NCBI RefSeq assembly: GCF_000695685.1
Contig: NZ_JFFR01000002.1
Coordinates: 248,001-312,000 of the forward strand
Direction of reading: 5' to 3'
Length of the DNA stretch: 64,000 nt
Origin: Vibrio fortis
GTDB taxonomy: Bacteria; Pseudomonadota; Gammaproteobacteria; Enterobacterales; Vibrionaceae
In this document: positions 35,380-44,073 of the stretch, piece after piece
Position numbering within the stretch: position 1 is the first letter of the stretch
How the letters are laid out: each line of letters starts with the position of its first letter
The notes under the pieces: model-generated
The model's input: the letters and a program-made list of their open reading frames with translations, nothing else
What the model was told of the DNA's origin: nothing
Databases searched by the model: none
Translations under genes and position numbers: made by a program

Positions 35380-36129
35380 TTATGATTTCATGACGGCTTG
35401 CTCATTTCGAAAGCCGTCAATGATCATTTTGTGCTCAGATCCTACGCAGAAGAAGTTCACGCCCAACTCGCTCCACTCACGAGCCGCTTGAGCATTGGCG
35501 ACAAACATACCTACGGGTTTGTTAGCTTGATGAGCGGCTTTGACTATCTTAATGCTTGCTTCACGTACACACTCTTCGTTCACGCTTGCCGCACCATAAG
35601 ACACCGCCAAATCAACCTGACCAATGAAGAGGGCATCGACGCCTTCAACAGCAGCAATCGACTCCGCGTTAATCACACCTTCAGGATCCTCAATTTGCAC
35701 AATCACAACGGTGTTGTTTTTGCTGTCACTTAAATGATTCGCCATCGCTTTGGTCGCATATTGGGCAGCGCGACTCGAACCCGCATAACCTCGGCCGCCT
35801 TCACCATAATGAGAAACTTTCACCAGTTTTTGGGCTTGCTCCGCTGTACATACATGTGGGATTTGAATGCCTGTTGCGCCGCAATCTAACGCGTTAAGTA
35901 TCGTAGAAGCTTGGCTGTCCTGAACACGAACAATACAGGGTAGTTGATTGGCTCTAGCCGCCAATATACAGCTATCAAGCGTTGTTCTATCAAAAGGAGC
36001 GTGCTCTGCATCCAAGACAATAAACGGAAGATCGGCCAGTGCCAAAACTTCGATGATGTGCGGATGTGGGGTTTTAACGAATGTGCCAAGTAGCTGCGTG
36101 CCGTTGAGAGTCTGTTTGAAGTTGTCCAT
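35380..36129 (-). CDS. HpcH/HpaI-family aldolase
   Basis: A 249-residue class II (metal-dependent) aldolase. The family core VLDAEHAPFDR (Asp40, Glu42, His43), the phosphate/carboxylate-binding Arg in CIVRVQD, GATGIQIPHV, the metal-ligand region VVIVQIEDPEGV and FIGQVDLAVSYG are all present. Relatives cleave 2-keto-3-deoxy sugar acids or 4-hydroxy-2-oxo acids to pyruvate plus an aldehyde. In this island it would be the carbon-carbon cleaving step. GGAG precedes the start. A degenerate operator lies just upstream. Confidence 0.9.
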   Translation of the reverse strand: MDNFKQTLNGTQLLGTFVKTPHPHIIEVLALADLPFIVLDAEHAPFDRTTLDSCILAARANQLPCIVRVQDSQASTILNALDCGATGIQIPHVCTAEQAQKLVKVSHYGEGGRGYAGSSRAAQYATKAMANHLSDSKNNTVVIVQIEDPEGVINAESIAAVEGVDALFIGQVDLAVSYGAASVNEECVREASIKIVKAAHQANKPVGMFVANAQAAREWSELGVNFFCVGSEHKMIIDGFRNEQAVMKS

Positions 36130-36139
36130 GAATTATCTC

Positions 36140-36159
36140 CATTGCAAAGGTATGCAAAA
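36140..36159. promoter_or_regulatory. Degenerate LacI-type operator O4 before the aldolase gene
   Basis: On the minus strand this reads TTTTGCATAC, identical to one half of O1/O2, then CTTTGCAATG, a weak second half. It sits 11 bp before the aldolase start, so it could act as a low-affinity site. Confidence 0.45.
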
Positions 36160-36320
36160 CTTAACACGTGTTGTTGTAAAAAAAGAGTAAAAACAATGTG
36201 ACGAGTGCAACATAAATTGATTGTTTTTTGTTCTCAATATTTCGATTTACCTTTGCTGGTTGAGGTTTTGACCATTTAAAACAATGGGTTAAATTATCTT
36301 TGTACCGTTTGAAATACGAT

Positions 36321-36349
36321 TTGCCAAGTGTTAATAAAATGTTTATGTT
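36321..36349 (+). promoter_or_regulatory. Promoter of the hisD-like operon
   Basis: -35 TTGCCA (36321-36326), a 17-bp spacer, then -10 TATGTT (36344-36349). Operator O3 begins three bases later and would cover the start site. The same arrangement is seen at the TRAP promoter. Confidence 0.6.
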
Positions 36350-36351
36350 TG

Positions 36352-36371
36352 TTTTGCATTCGTATCCAAAA
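36352..36371. promoter_or_regulatory. LacI-type operator O3 before the hisD-like operon
   Basis: TTTTGCATTCGTATCCAAAA. It differs from O2 only at the two bases flanking the central CG, which are swapped symmetrically (A/A to T/T). It lies 75 bp before the hisD-like start, immediately after the -10 box. Confidence 0.8.
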
Positions 36372-36446
36372 TCATACAAAAACTAATAATTCTGCATTAA
36401 TTGACCAATAAGCAAACACTAGGCATAGCGACAAGGAGAACTACGC

Positions 36447-37739
36447 ATGGCTCGCATTCTAAAACACGGAATCACTGAAGAAGCATCAGCATCAAACAAC
36501 GCGCAAGTACGTCAAACCGTTGAAAACATTCTTTCTGATATTGAAAAGAAAGGTGACAGTGCAGTTCGTGAGCTTTCAGAAAAATTTGATAACTGGTCTC
36601 CGGAGCAGTTTCGTTTAACAGAAGAACAAATTCAGGCGTGTGTCGATGCTCTGGATGAGTCTACTAAGCACGATATTGAGTTTGCTCAAACGCAAGTACG
36701 TAACTTTGCACAGATCCAACGTGACTCGATGCACGATGTGGAAGTAGAGACGATGCCGGGTGTTGTGCTAGGACATAAAAACGTACCCGTGAACAGTGTG
36801 GGTTGTTACATCCCTGGTGGTAAATACCCATTGGTGGCTTCTGCACACATGAGTGTTCTAACGGCAAAAGTGGCTGGCGTAAAACGTGTGATTGCATGCG
36901 CTCCTCCTTTTAATGGTCAACCCAACGTAGCGATTGTTGCTGCGATGGCGATGGCTGGTGCGGATGAGATCTACTGTTTTGGTGGTGTTCAAGCGGTAGG
37001 TGCAATGGCATTGGGTACTGAATCGATTGCACCTGTCGATATGATAGTTGGTCCGGGTAACGCATTCGTAGCTGAAGCAAAACGCCAACTGTTTGGTCGT
37101 GTTGGTATCGACTTGTTTGCAGGTCCAACAGAAACGTTGGTGATTGCAGATGAAGAAGGTTGTGACCCTGAATTGGCCGCTGCGGATCTGCTGGGTCAAG
37201 CTGAGCACGGTTATAACTCTCCGGCAGTACTGTTAACCAATAGCGAAGCGTTCGCTGAAGAAACCGTAAAAGAGATTGAACGTCAGTTAACTATCCTGCC
37301 AACGGCTGAAGTAGCAGGCAAAGCGTGGGAAAACTACGGGCAGGTGATTGTGTGTGACAGCTATGAAGAGATGGTTGAAGTCGCAGATGATATCGCTTCG
37401 GAACACGTTCAAGTCATGACCAAAGATCCTAAGTACTTCCTAGACAACATGACTAACTATGGTGCGCTGTTCTTAGGTCGTGAGACAAACGTTTCTTACG
37501 GCGACAAATGTATCGGCACAAACCATACACTTCCTACAAACAAAGCGGCACGTTACACCGGTGGTTTGTGGGTAGGGAAGTTCATCAAGACTTGTACTTA
37601 CCAACGAGTAACAGAAGCGGCTTCTTTGAAAGTGGGTGAATACTGTTCTCGCCTATGTGCGCTGGAAGGCTTCGCTGGACATAAAGAGCAAGCAGACATT
37701 CGTGTGCGCCGCTATAAAGAAAAATCAGTAGAGGCGTAA
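36447..37739 (+). CDS. Histidinol dehydrogenase-like alcohol dehydrogenase (HpsN-like paralogue)
   Basis: A 430-residue zinc, NAD-linked four-electron dehydrogenase of the HisD superfamily. Zinc ligands Gln251, His254, Asp353 and His412 and the catalytic Glu319-His320 pair are conserved (QAEHG, SEHVQV, SYGD, GFAGH). It is not near his genes, and the C-terminal [20 protein letters not shown] resembles, as I recall, sulfopropanediol dehydrogenase HpsN more than biosynthetic HisD. It would oxidise a primary alcohol to a carboxylate. Three downstream genes follow closely (SDR after 1 bp). AAGGAG precedes the start. The substrate is unproven. Confidence 0.85.
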   Translation: MARILKHGITEEASASNNAQVRQTVENILSDIEKKGDSAVRELSEKFDNWSPEQFRLTEEQIQACVDALDESTKHDIEFAQTQVRNFAQIQRDSMHDVEVETMPGVVLGHKNVPVNSVGCYIPGGKYPLVASAHMSVLTAKVAGVKRVIACAPPFNGQPNVAIVAAMAMAGADEIYCFGGVQAVGAMALGTESIAPVDMIVGPGNAFVAEAKRQLFGRVGIDLFAGPTETLVIADEEGCDPELAAADLLGQAEHGYNSPAVLLTNSEAFAEETVKEIERQLTILPTAEVAGKAWENYGQVIVCDSYEEMVEVADDIASEHVQVMTKDPKYFLDNMTNYGALFLGRETNVSYGDKCIGTNHTLPTNKAARYTGGLWVGKFIKTCTYQRVTEAASLKVGEYCSRLCALEGFAGHKEQADIRVRRYKEKSVEA

Positions 37740-37740
37740 C

Positions 37741-38475
37741 ATGACAAAACTCGCCTTAGTTACAGGCGGCAGTGGCGGTATTGGTGCCGCCATATGTCAC
37801 AAACTGGCCAAGTCTGGCTATCGAATCGTGTTTACTTTCAATAGTAATCAGAGCGCGGCGGAGCAGGTTTTGGATAGTCTCGAAGGCACCGGTCATGCCA
37901 TGTATCAACTCAATGTTGAAGACAGTGCAGCGATCAGTGCGCTAGCAGATCAAGTCCAAGAAACCTCACAATCATTAGATCTGCTAGTCAACTGTGCGGG
38001 TATGACGAAATTCGTCCCACACAGTGATTTGAACTCATTAAATGATGAACTGATAGACAAGATCTTCCGAGTCAATGTTCGTGCTCCTTTTGCGATGGTT
38101 AGAGCGTTTGAACCTGCACTTAGGAACGCGAATGGTTGTGTCGTCAACATCACCTCGATAGCCGCGCAAACCGCGATGGGAAGCAATGTGGCTTACTGCG
38201 CGAGTAAATCGGCGGTTGAGAACATGACCCGATCGTTAGCAAGAGCCTTATCTCCAGATATCCGAGTTCTTGCGGTCGCTCCAGGGCTTGTTGATACCGA
38301 GTTCGTTAAGGGGCTCGATGATGAGTGGCGTGACGCACAGGAACAATCGACACCGCTTAAGCGACTCGCTAACGATGAAGAAGTTGCAAATGCGGTATTC
38401 GCGGCTGCTGAGCTGCTGACATTCTCAACGGGCAATACTATCGCAGTGGATGGTGGTAGGCCTTTAAGTAATTAA
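37741..38475 (+). CDS. SDR family dehydrogenase
   Basis: A 244-residue classical SDR. TGGSGGIG (8-15) binds NAD(P); NCAG (84-87) supports the core; Ser139, Tyr152 and Lys156 form the catalytic set (NITSIAAQ, VAYCASK). The end FSTGNTIAVDGGRPLSN is typical. Starting one base after the HisD-like stop, it is probably coupled. Together they could oxidise two hydroxyl groups, or interconvert stereoisomers, of the same substrate. Confidence 0.9.
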   Translation: MTKLALVTGGSGGIGAAICHKLAKSGYRIVFTFNSNQSAAEQVLDSLEGTGHAMYQLNVEDSAAISALADQVQETSQSLDLLVNCAGMTKFVPHSDLNSLNDELIDKIFRVNVRAPFAMVRAFEPALRNANGCVVNITSIAAQTAMGSNVAYCASKSAVENMTRSLARALSPDIRVLAVAPGLVDTEFVKGLDDEWRDAQEQSTPLKRLANDEEVANAVFAAAELLTFSTGNTIAVDGGRPLSN

Positions 38476-38564
38476 ACTTAAAAATCTGACTGATGGCTGA
38501 GTGTTGAACCGCTAGCTCTAAATTGGCTTTGAACTCGCGCGAACAGTTGGGAAAGGAACGAATA

Positions 38565-39569
38565 ATGACCCTACAAAATAAAATAAATAATAGCTTAGTA
38601 CGCTACATGGAACTGATTCCCGGCACGAGCGCATTCATCGATGCACGAACGCCTGGCAGTGACTTGAAAGATAACTTCTGCATTATTGGCGCAGGTGTTG
38701 CTGAAAGCAGCCGCCAACATGTGCATATTCGCGAAACAGCGGGTTTCAATATTGGTGCAGCAGGCCAACCACCGGGCATCAAAAACTCCCTTCACTCACA
38801 TCACACTGCAGAACTGTTTGTGGTATTTAAAGGCCAGTTTCGCTTCTATTGGGGGAATGAGGGAGAGCATGAAGCGGTACTGTCACATGGTGATGTTATC
38901 TCTATTCCTACTAATCTATTCCGAGGATTCGAAGTTGTAGGCCGAGACTATGGCTTTATGTACTCTGTGCTAGGTGGCGATAACTCTGGCGGTGGTGTGG
39001 TTTGGCATCCTAAGGTAATTAAAGACAGCCAAGGTTACGGTTTATACCTAAAAGCAGACGGTACGCTGGTAGATACCATTGATGGCGACGCTGCGCCAAA
39101 TGAATCTGAACTGATGCCACTGCTCACAGAGCAGGAGTTGTCTCAATTCGATAGCTATACAGCAGAACAGATGATGCCTTTTGTTGCGTTGAAGAAAGAT
39201 TATCGTGAGATCACGGGTGATTTTTCTAACCCTAACGTTAAACAATACGCACTGACTGGTCATCCAGAGGCAGAGTACGACTTCCAAGTGAAGAGTGTCG
39301 ATGACGTGAGTATCATGGCGTATGAGTTGACGGAAGGTGCGAGTATTCCGGTTCATCAGCGTGATGAAAAACAGGTGCTGATTAACTTTGAAGGGGATAC
39401 GTTACTCAACTTAGTTCAAGATGGTGAACAAGCTCAGTTAGTGCTGACGACGGGTGATGTATTCAGTGTGCCAGTTGGGGCATCTTATAGCCTTGAAAAC
39501 CTTCGCGGCACTAGTTTCACCTATGTGGTTCTTGGTTCTGACCAACCGCAAACATTGCAGGATAGTTAA
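38565..39569 (+). CDS. Two-domain cupin (bicupin)
   Basis: A 334-residue protein with two cupin barrels. The first (about 70-150) carries the metal-type motif NSLHSHHTAELFVVFKG (H-x-H-x3-E), but its second motif reads GDVISIPTNLFRGFEV, without the usual final His. The second (about 235-325) has a degenerate motif (VHQRDEKQVLINFEGD), so only the first site may hold metal. Overall layout recalls gentisate-dioxygenase-like or sugar-isomerase bicupins; the reaction is unknown. ATG 38565 is preferred over an upstream TTG because GGAAAGGA precedes it. Its stop overlaps the next start. Confidence 0.8.
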   Translation: MTLQNKINNSLVRYMELIPGTSAFIDARTPGSDLKDNFCIIGAGVAESSRQHVHIRETAGFNIGAAGQPPGIKNSLHSHHTAELFVVFKGQFRFYWGNEGEHEAVLSHGDVISIPTNLFRGFEVVGRDYGFMYSVLGGDNSGGGVVWHPKVIKDSQGYGLYLKADGTLVDTIDGDAAPNESELMPLLTEQELSQFDSYTAEQMMPFVALKKDYREITGDFSNPNVKQYALTGHPEAEYDFQVKSVDDVSIMAYELTEGASIPVHQRDEKQVLINFEGDTLLNLVQDGEQAQLVLTTGDVFSVPVGASYSLENLRGTSFTYVVLGSDQPQTLQDS

Positions 39570-40297
39570 TGATGAAACCAGAAGTACCACTACTATGGTT
39601 GCCTGGTTTGTTATGTGATGAAGCCTTGTTTAGAGAGGTCAATAGAGAGCTGCCCGATTGGGTGGCTCCTTTTACAAGTGACTTAGCGGCAGAAACATCC
39701 ATGCAAGCTTTAGCGAGTAAAGTGTTAGAGGATGCCCCAGACACCTTTATGCTTGGCGGCTTATCAATGGGTGGTATCTTGGCATTTGAAGTATTACGTC
39801 AAGCGCCAACAAGGGTGAAAGGGTTAATCCTTATGGATACTAACTCCGCTGACGAAAAGCCAGAGGTGTCGGAAAAGCGTTATGCGTTAGTCGACAAAGC
39901 AAAAGCTGGTGAGTTTGAATCAATCACTCCTGATGTATTGATGCCTGTGCTGATTCATCCAAGCCAATTGCACAACCAGCAGCTTACAGAGCAAATCTCT
40001 CAAATGGCGATTAATGTCGGTATTAATCGATTTGAAGCACATGCTCACGCCTTAGCAACACGACCAGATTCAAGACCATTGCTAGGGGACATCAAAATAC
40101 CGACATTGGTGATTACCGGCAAAGATGACCTGTTGTGTCCTATTGATAATCATTTACTGATGGCAAAACATATCGAGAGTGTGTCTCTGCACGTGATTCC
40201 TAACTGTGGACACCTATCAACAATGGAGCAGCCTGAGCAAGTTGCTGCGCACATCAATCATTGGCTTGATGTCCATAAAGCCTTGTTAGCTAACTGA
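39569..40297 (+). CDS. Alpha/beta hydrolase (lactonase/esterase type)
   Basis: A 242-residue cytoplasmic alpha/beta hydrolase. The nucleophile elbow GLSMGG has Ser66, the acid is Asp187 (TGKDDLLCP) and the base His215 (PNCGHLSTMEQP). The oxyanion region LPGLLCDE is present. The fold subtype recalls 3-oxoadipate enol-lactonase and similar small esterases. Start and bicupin stop overlap (TAATG), so it is translationally coupled. A role opening a lactone formed by the dehydrogenases is a plausible inference. Confidence 0.87.
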   Translation: MMKPEVPLLWLPGLLCDEALFREVNRELPDWVAPFTSDLAAETSMQALASKVLEDAPDTFMLGGLSMGGILAFEVLRQAPTRVKGLILMDTNSADEKPEVSEKRYALVDKAKAGEFESITPDVLMPVLIHPSQLHNQQLTEQISQMAINVGINRFEAHAHALATRPDSRPLLGDIKIPTLVITGKDDLLCPIDNHLLMAKHIESVSLHVIPNCGHLSTMEQPEQVAAHINHWLDVHKALLAN

Positions 40298-40312
40298 ACT
40301 CCACATAAAACC

Positions 40313-40344
40313 AAAGGCCACTCAATCGAGTGGCCTTTGTTAAT
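40313..40344. terminator. Bidirectional terminator
   Basis: An 11-bp perfect stem, AAAGGCCACTC 40313-40323 with GAGTGGCCTTT 40328-40338, has a 4-nt loop. It lies between the convergent hydrolase and thioesterase genes, with modest T tracts on either side. Confidence 0.8.
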
Positions 40345-40361
40345 TCTTTAAATATATCTAG

Positions 40362-40826
40362 TTACTCAGCGACTGTTTCTTGCTTAAAGCATGGGCTCTT
40401 AAGTGTGCTCATGTTCTGAATTTCATTGAGCAGTCGGACAGAGAGTAGTGCTTTTTGATTGGATGCAAAGTCAAACATCACGATAGTGGCTGTGCCTATG
40501 GTGGTGACTTTCTGCTGCGCCTTACTGACGATAGCGTATTCCATTGTGAAACGGTCGTCTTGAACTTCTGTCACTTTTGAACCGACTAATAATGTGTCAG
40601 GGTAGGTGACTGGGCGGAAATACTTACAGTAAGTATCACCGAGTACTGGACCAACTTTGGTTACAGCCATCTCTTCCATCAGTTCAACGTGCTTGAAAAA
40701 GTCTAAGCGAGCGGTTTCAAAATAGCGAAAGTAGACCGCGTTGTTCACGTGATTGAGTGCGTCCATCTCTCCCCAAGCCACGGGGATTTCAGTGATTACA
40801 GGGTATTCAGATAATAGTGCTTCCAT
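40362..40826 (-). CDS. Acyl-CoA thioesterase (4HBT/YbgC-like hot-dog)
   Basis: A 154-residue hot-dog protein. The 4HBT active-site pattern WGEMDALNHVNNAVYFRYFE, with Asp22 and His26, is intact; FRPVTYPDTLLVGSKV and FTMEYAI continue the central sheet. It hydrolyses acyl-CoA thioesters in the cytoplasm; chain preference is unknown. It is monocistronic and has no operator of the neighbouring island, so I regard it as outside that system. Confidence 0.9.
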   Translation of the reverse strand: MEALLSEYPVITEIPVAWGEMDALNHVNNAVYFRYFETARLDFFKHVELMEEMAVTKVGPVLGDTYCKYFRPVTYPDTLLVGSKVTEVQDDRFTMEYAIVSKAQQKVTTIGTATIVMFDFASNQKALLSVRLLNEIQNMSTLKSPCFKQETVAE

Positions 40827-40974
40827 GCAGACTCTCTTATTGTGGTTAGAATGATCTTTGAGAAATCATGAGTTATTGGAATAAAAACACTATCGCCATT
40901 TTAACATTGCTGCAACATTGAAAATGGCGAGCTGTGACTTGTGACCGATGAGCAAATACTCATCAACCCCTGAG

Positions 40975-42780
40975 CTATCCGCGGACGTGTTTAAACTGCA
41001 ACTCCACCAGTCTCTGATAAAGTTCGCAGCTCTGCATGAGCGAGTCGTGATTGCCCAGATCTACTAGCTTACCTTGGTCAAGCACGGCAATTTGATCAGC
41101 GTGTTTGATGGTAGAAAGTCGGTGGGCGATGATAAGTGTAGTTCGGCCTTTCATAAGTTCTTCAAGAGCTTGCTGAACATGGTGCTCACTTTCACTATCA
41201 AGTGCGCTGGTGGCCTCGTCTAATAATAAAATATTCGGATCCTTTAGGATCGCACGAGCTATCGCGATACGTTGGCGTTGTCCTCCAGATAAGCGGACAC
41301 CGCGCTCACCTAAAAAGCTGTTGTAGCCTTCAGGTAGCGACATAATAAAGTCGTGAGCATGGGCTTTCTTTGCGGCTGCAATAACTTCTTCATCGGTCGC
41401 ATTTGGATTCCCGTAGCGAATATTGTGGAATACATCGTGGCTAAATAACGCGGGTTGTTGTGGTACTAACGCCATTTGAGAGCGTAGATCGTTAGGGTCG
41501 AACTTATGAAGCGGAACGCCGCCAAGTGTAACGCTGCCAACTTGTGGGTCATAGAATCGTTGTAGCAGTTCGAACAAGGTTGTTTTACCGGCACCGGAAG
41601 GTCCAACGAGCGCCAATACTTTTCCTTCTTCGGCTGTCATCGTGAGAGCCGTCGTAGCTGGATCATCTGGGCGAGAAGGGTAGCTAAAGGTGACATCATT
41701 GAACGCCACTTCTGCCGCTAACCCCTCGGTAGTTTGAGGATGACTAACTGGCGCAACAATATGACTCTCAACATGTAAAATCTCAATCAGCCTTTCAGTT
41801 GCACCCGCTGCACGTTGAAGTTCCCCCATTACTTCAGAGATGGTTCCAAGCGATGAGGCGACCATGATTGCGTAAAATACAAATGCGCCCAAATCACCTG
41901 CCGACATAGTGCCATTAATCACATCACTACCACCAACCCACAGCATTCCTGAGATAGCACTGAATACAATCAGAATCACGCCAGAGATCAAAATCGCACG
42001 CTGTTTCACGCGTTGACGACCAATTTCGTACGCTTTCTCTACTTCCTTACCAAATGAAGCGATCTCTTGTTGCTCGTGACTATAGCTTTGAACGGTCTTG
42101 ATGTGCTCAATTGCTTCACCAGCATAAGAGCCGACGTCGGCCATTGAATCTTGGCTCTGGCGTGAAAGAGCTCTTACGCGTCGTCCATAAACCAGAATAG
42201 GTACCAGAACAAAGGGAACAGAGGCCAATACGATTAGGGTGAGTTTGATATTAGTCGCGAACAGCATGATCACGGCGCCAATACACATCAACGCGCTGCG
42301 CATCGCCATTGAAAACGATGAGCCAATAATGCTCTGTAGCAGGGTAGTGTCAGTAGTGATACGTGACATAATGTCACCACTGCCGTTGGTTTCAAAATAG
42401 CTCGGGTGCAGCGAGACCACATGCTTGAACACCGCTAAACGTATATCGGCACTGACACGCTCACCAACCGATGACACCAGATAGAAACGGAAGAAGGTCC
42501 CGACGGAGATCAAACCAATGATCACCAACATAAATTGAATCGCGTTCCCCAGCTCATCGGTTGAGCGTTGGGTAAAACCTTGGTCGATAAGAATACGTAC
42601 ACCATGGCCGACCGTGAGCGTGAGACTTGCGGTAAAAACCAGAGCTATCAGTGCAATAGCCACTTTAACTCGGTATGGCTTAATGAACTGGAAGAGCTCA
42701 AGCAAGATCTTTAGGCTCTTTTTTGTTTGTTCCGGTGGCGGTTTGGTTTGCTCTTCAAGCGTAGAAGCAGAGTCGGACAT
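40975..42780 (-). CDS. ABC exporter, fused membrane and ATPase domains
   Basis: A 601-residue half-transporter of the MsbA/BmrA class. The N-terminal six-helix domain (about 30-320) is followed by the ATPase (about 355-595) with Walker A GPSGAGKTT, signature LSGGQRQRIAIARA, Walker B ILLLDEATSALD and the H-loop IAHRLST. It would work as a homodimer at the inner membrane, exporting lipids or hydrophobic drugs. The substrate is not deducible. The ribosome site AAGGT precedes ATG. It diverges from artP. Confidence 0.92.
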   Translation of the reverse strand: MSDSASTLEEQTKPPPEQTKKSLKILLELFQFIKPYRVKVAIALIALVFTASLTLTVGHGVRILIDQGFTQRSTDELGNAIQFMLVIIGLISVGTFFRFYLVSSVGERVSADIRLAVFKHVVSLHPSYFETNGSGDIMSRITTDTTLLQSIIGSSFSMAMRSALMCIGAVIMLFATNIKLTLIVLASVPFVLVPILVYGRRVRALSRQSQDSMADVGSYAGEAIEHIKTVQSYSHEQQEIASFGKEVEKAYEIGRQRVKQRAILISGVILIVFSAISGMLWVGGSDVINGTMSAGDLGAFVFYAIMVASSLGTISEVMGELQRAAGATERLIEILHVESHIVAPVSHPQTTEGLAAEVAFNDVTFSYPSRPDDPATTALTMTAEEGKVLALVGPSGAGKTTLFELLQRFYDPQVGSVTLGGVPLHKFDPNDLRSQMALVPQQPALFSHDVFHNIRYGNPNATDEEVIAAAKKAHAHDFIMSLPEGYNSFLGERGVRLSGGQRQRIAIARAILKDPNILLLDEATSALDSESEHHVQQALEELMKGRTTLIIAHRLSTIKHADQIAVLDQGKLVDLGNHDSLMQSCELYQRLVELQFKHVRG

Positions 42781-43240
42781 TAGACTACCTTAGTATTGAT
42801 TGATAACCCATTAGAGCACGTTATTGCTGGTTGTAATGTGCGATACAAGCTGATCTTGGGGATTACTACTTGTCTAACTATATGACTCACCGCGTTTATT
42901 TTAAACCATCTCACACATGATTAAGTGGTTACTCATAACTCTTTTCGAGTTGATTCCCCAATACTTATTCATCGAATATCTCTATTTTTCTTAACGCAAA
43001 GTGAACGTCATTATCAAAGCCTTGTTTTATAAAACCGCGTACAAACGTTTGCTAATTTGAGCACCTTACTTTTAATTCAATGAGATAGATTCGAAACTTA
43101 TACGACCAGATAAATAGCCTACATTTTGCGCATCTTTTGTTACAAAAATTCAACAAAGTAAATTTTTATACATTTTTCTTGCATAAAAAGTCCAAATGAA
43201 TAGAATAACCAACAAATGACAATTAATGCAGTATTTTGGC
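42781..43240. promoter_or_regulatory. Divergent exporter / artP promoter region with possible ARG boxes
   Basis: 460 bp without a gene. Near artP there is a candidate promoter: -35 TTGCAT (43179-43184), 16-bp spacer, -10 TAGAAT (43201-43206). TGACAATTAATGCA (43217-43230) matches most positions of the ArgR box TGAATWWWWATTCA, and TGAATAGAATAACC (43197-43210) matches its left half over the -10. Arginine repression by ArgR is known for E. coli artP, so this fits, but the match is imperfect. Confidence 0.4.
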
Positions 43241-43969
43241 ATGAGTATTCAAGTAAAGAGCATCAACAAATCGTACGGCGACATCCAAGTTCTTCACGAT
43301 ATTTCGTTCAATTGCGAAAGCGGTGAAACACTGGTTTTACTTGGCCCAAGTGGCGCAGGTAAAAGCTCGTTGCTTCGTGTATTAAACCTGTTGGAAATTG
43401 CGGACGATGGCCAACTAGAGATCGCTAGTGAGTCGTTTGATTTTTCAAGCTCAATCCCAGAGAAACAGGGTCTGCAACTTCGACGTAAAGTTGGAATGGT
43501 TTTCCAACAATACAACCTTTGGCCACACATGACGGTGATTGAAAACCTGATTGAAGCGCCAGTCAAAGTTGCAGGAATGGACAAGCAAGAGGCGATTGCT
43601 CAAGCGAAGAAAGTATTAGAAACACTGCAACTAGCTGACAAAGCCGACGCATGGCCGTTAAAACTTTCAGGTGGTCAACAACAACGTGTCGCGATTGCAC
43701 GTGCCTTGATGATGAAGCCAGACGTACTGCTGTTTGATGAACCAACTGCAGCGCTCGACCCTGAAATCACCAACCAAGTTGTCAGCATTATTAAAGAGTT
43801 AAGCGGAACTGGCATCACTCAAGTAGTAGTCACGCATGAAGTCGACTTTGCGAAAAAGATTGCTAGCCATGTTCTCTACCTAGAAAAAGGGTACATCGTA
43901 GAGCACGGTACGAGCGATGCGTTTATCAATCCTCAGACACCTGAGTTTGCTGAATATCTTACTCACTAA
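43241..43969 (+). CDS. artP: Arginine ABC transporter ATP-binding protein ArtP
   Basis: A 242-residue ATPase nearly collinear with E. coli ArtP. Walker [32 protein letters not shown], signature [17 protein letters not shown], Walker [15 protein letters not shown] and VTHEVDFA are present. It energises periplasmic arginine uptake with ArtI, ArtQ and ArtM encoded next. The start at MSIQVKS (43241) follows family alignment; an ATG 15 bp upstream is also in frame, and neither has a strong ribosome site. Confidence 0.95.
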   Translation: MSIQVKSINKSYGDIQVLHDISFNCESGETLVLLGPSGAGKSSLLRVLNLLEIADDGQLEIASESFDFSSSIPEKQGLQLRRKVGMVFQQYNLWPHMTVIENLIEAPVKVAGMDKQEAIAQAKKVLETLQLADKADAWPLKLSGGQQQRVAIARALMMKPDVLLFDEPTAALDPEITNQVVSIIKELSGTGITQVVVTHEVDFAKKIASHVLYLEKGYIVEHGTSDAFINPQTPEFAEYLTH

Positions 43970-44073
43970 ATCTACCCCAAAAGCCAGATTTAGCTAAAAC
44001 ACAACATAGATTAAAACAATCCAATTATAAGAATGGCCACAGGCCGCTATTACACAGTATTCGGAGTAACAAC

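Noticed and set aside
40362..40826. Including the thioesterase in the LacI island
   Set aside because: It is convergent, separated by a terminator and lacks the operator.
40948..40965. Short hairpin GATGAG-CAAATA-CTCATC after the exporter gene
   Set aside because: Six-bp stem without a T tract on the minus strand; not sufficient for a terminator call.
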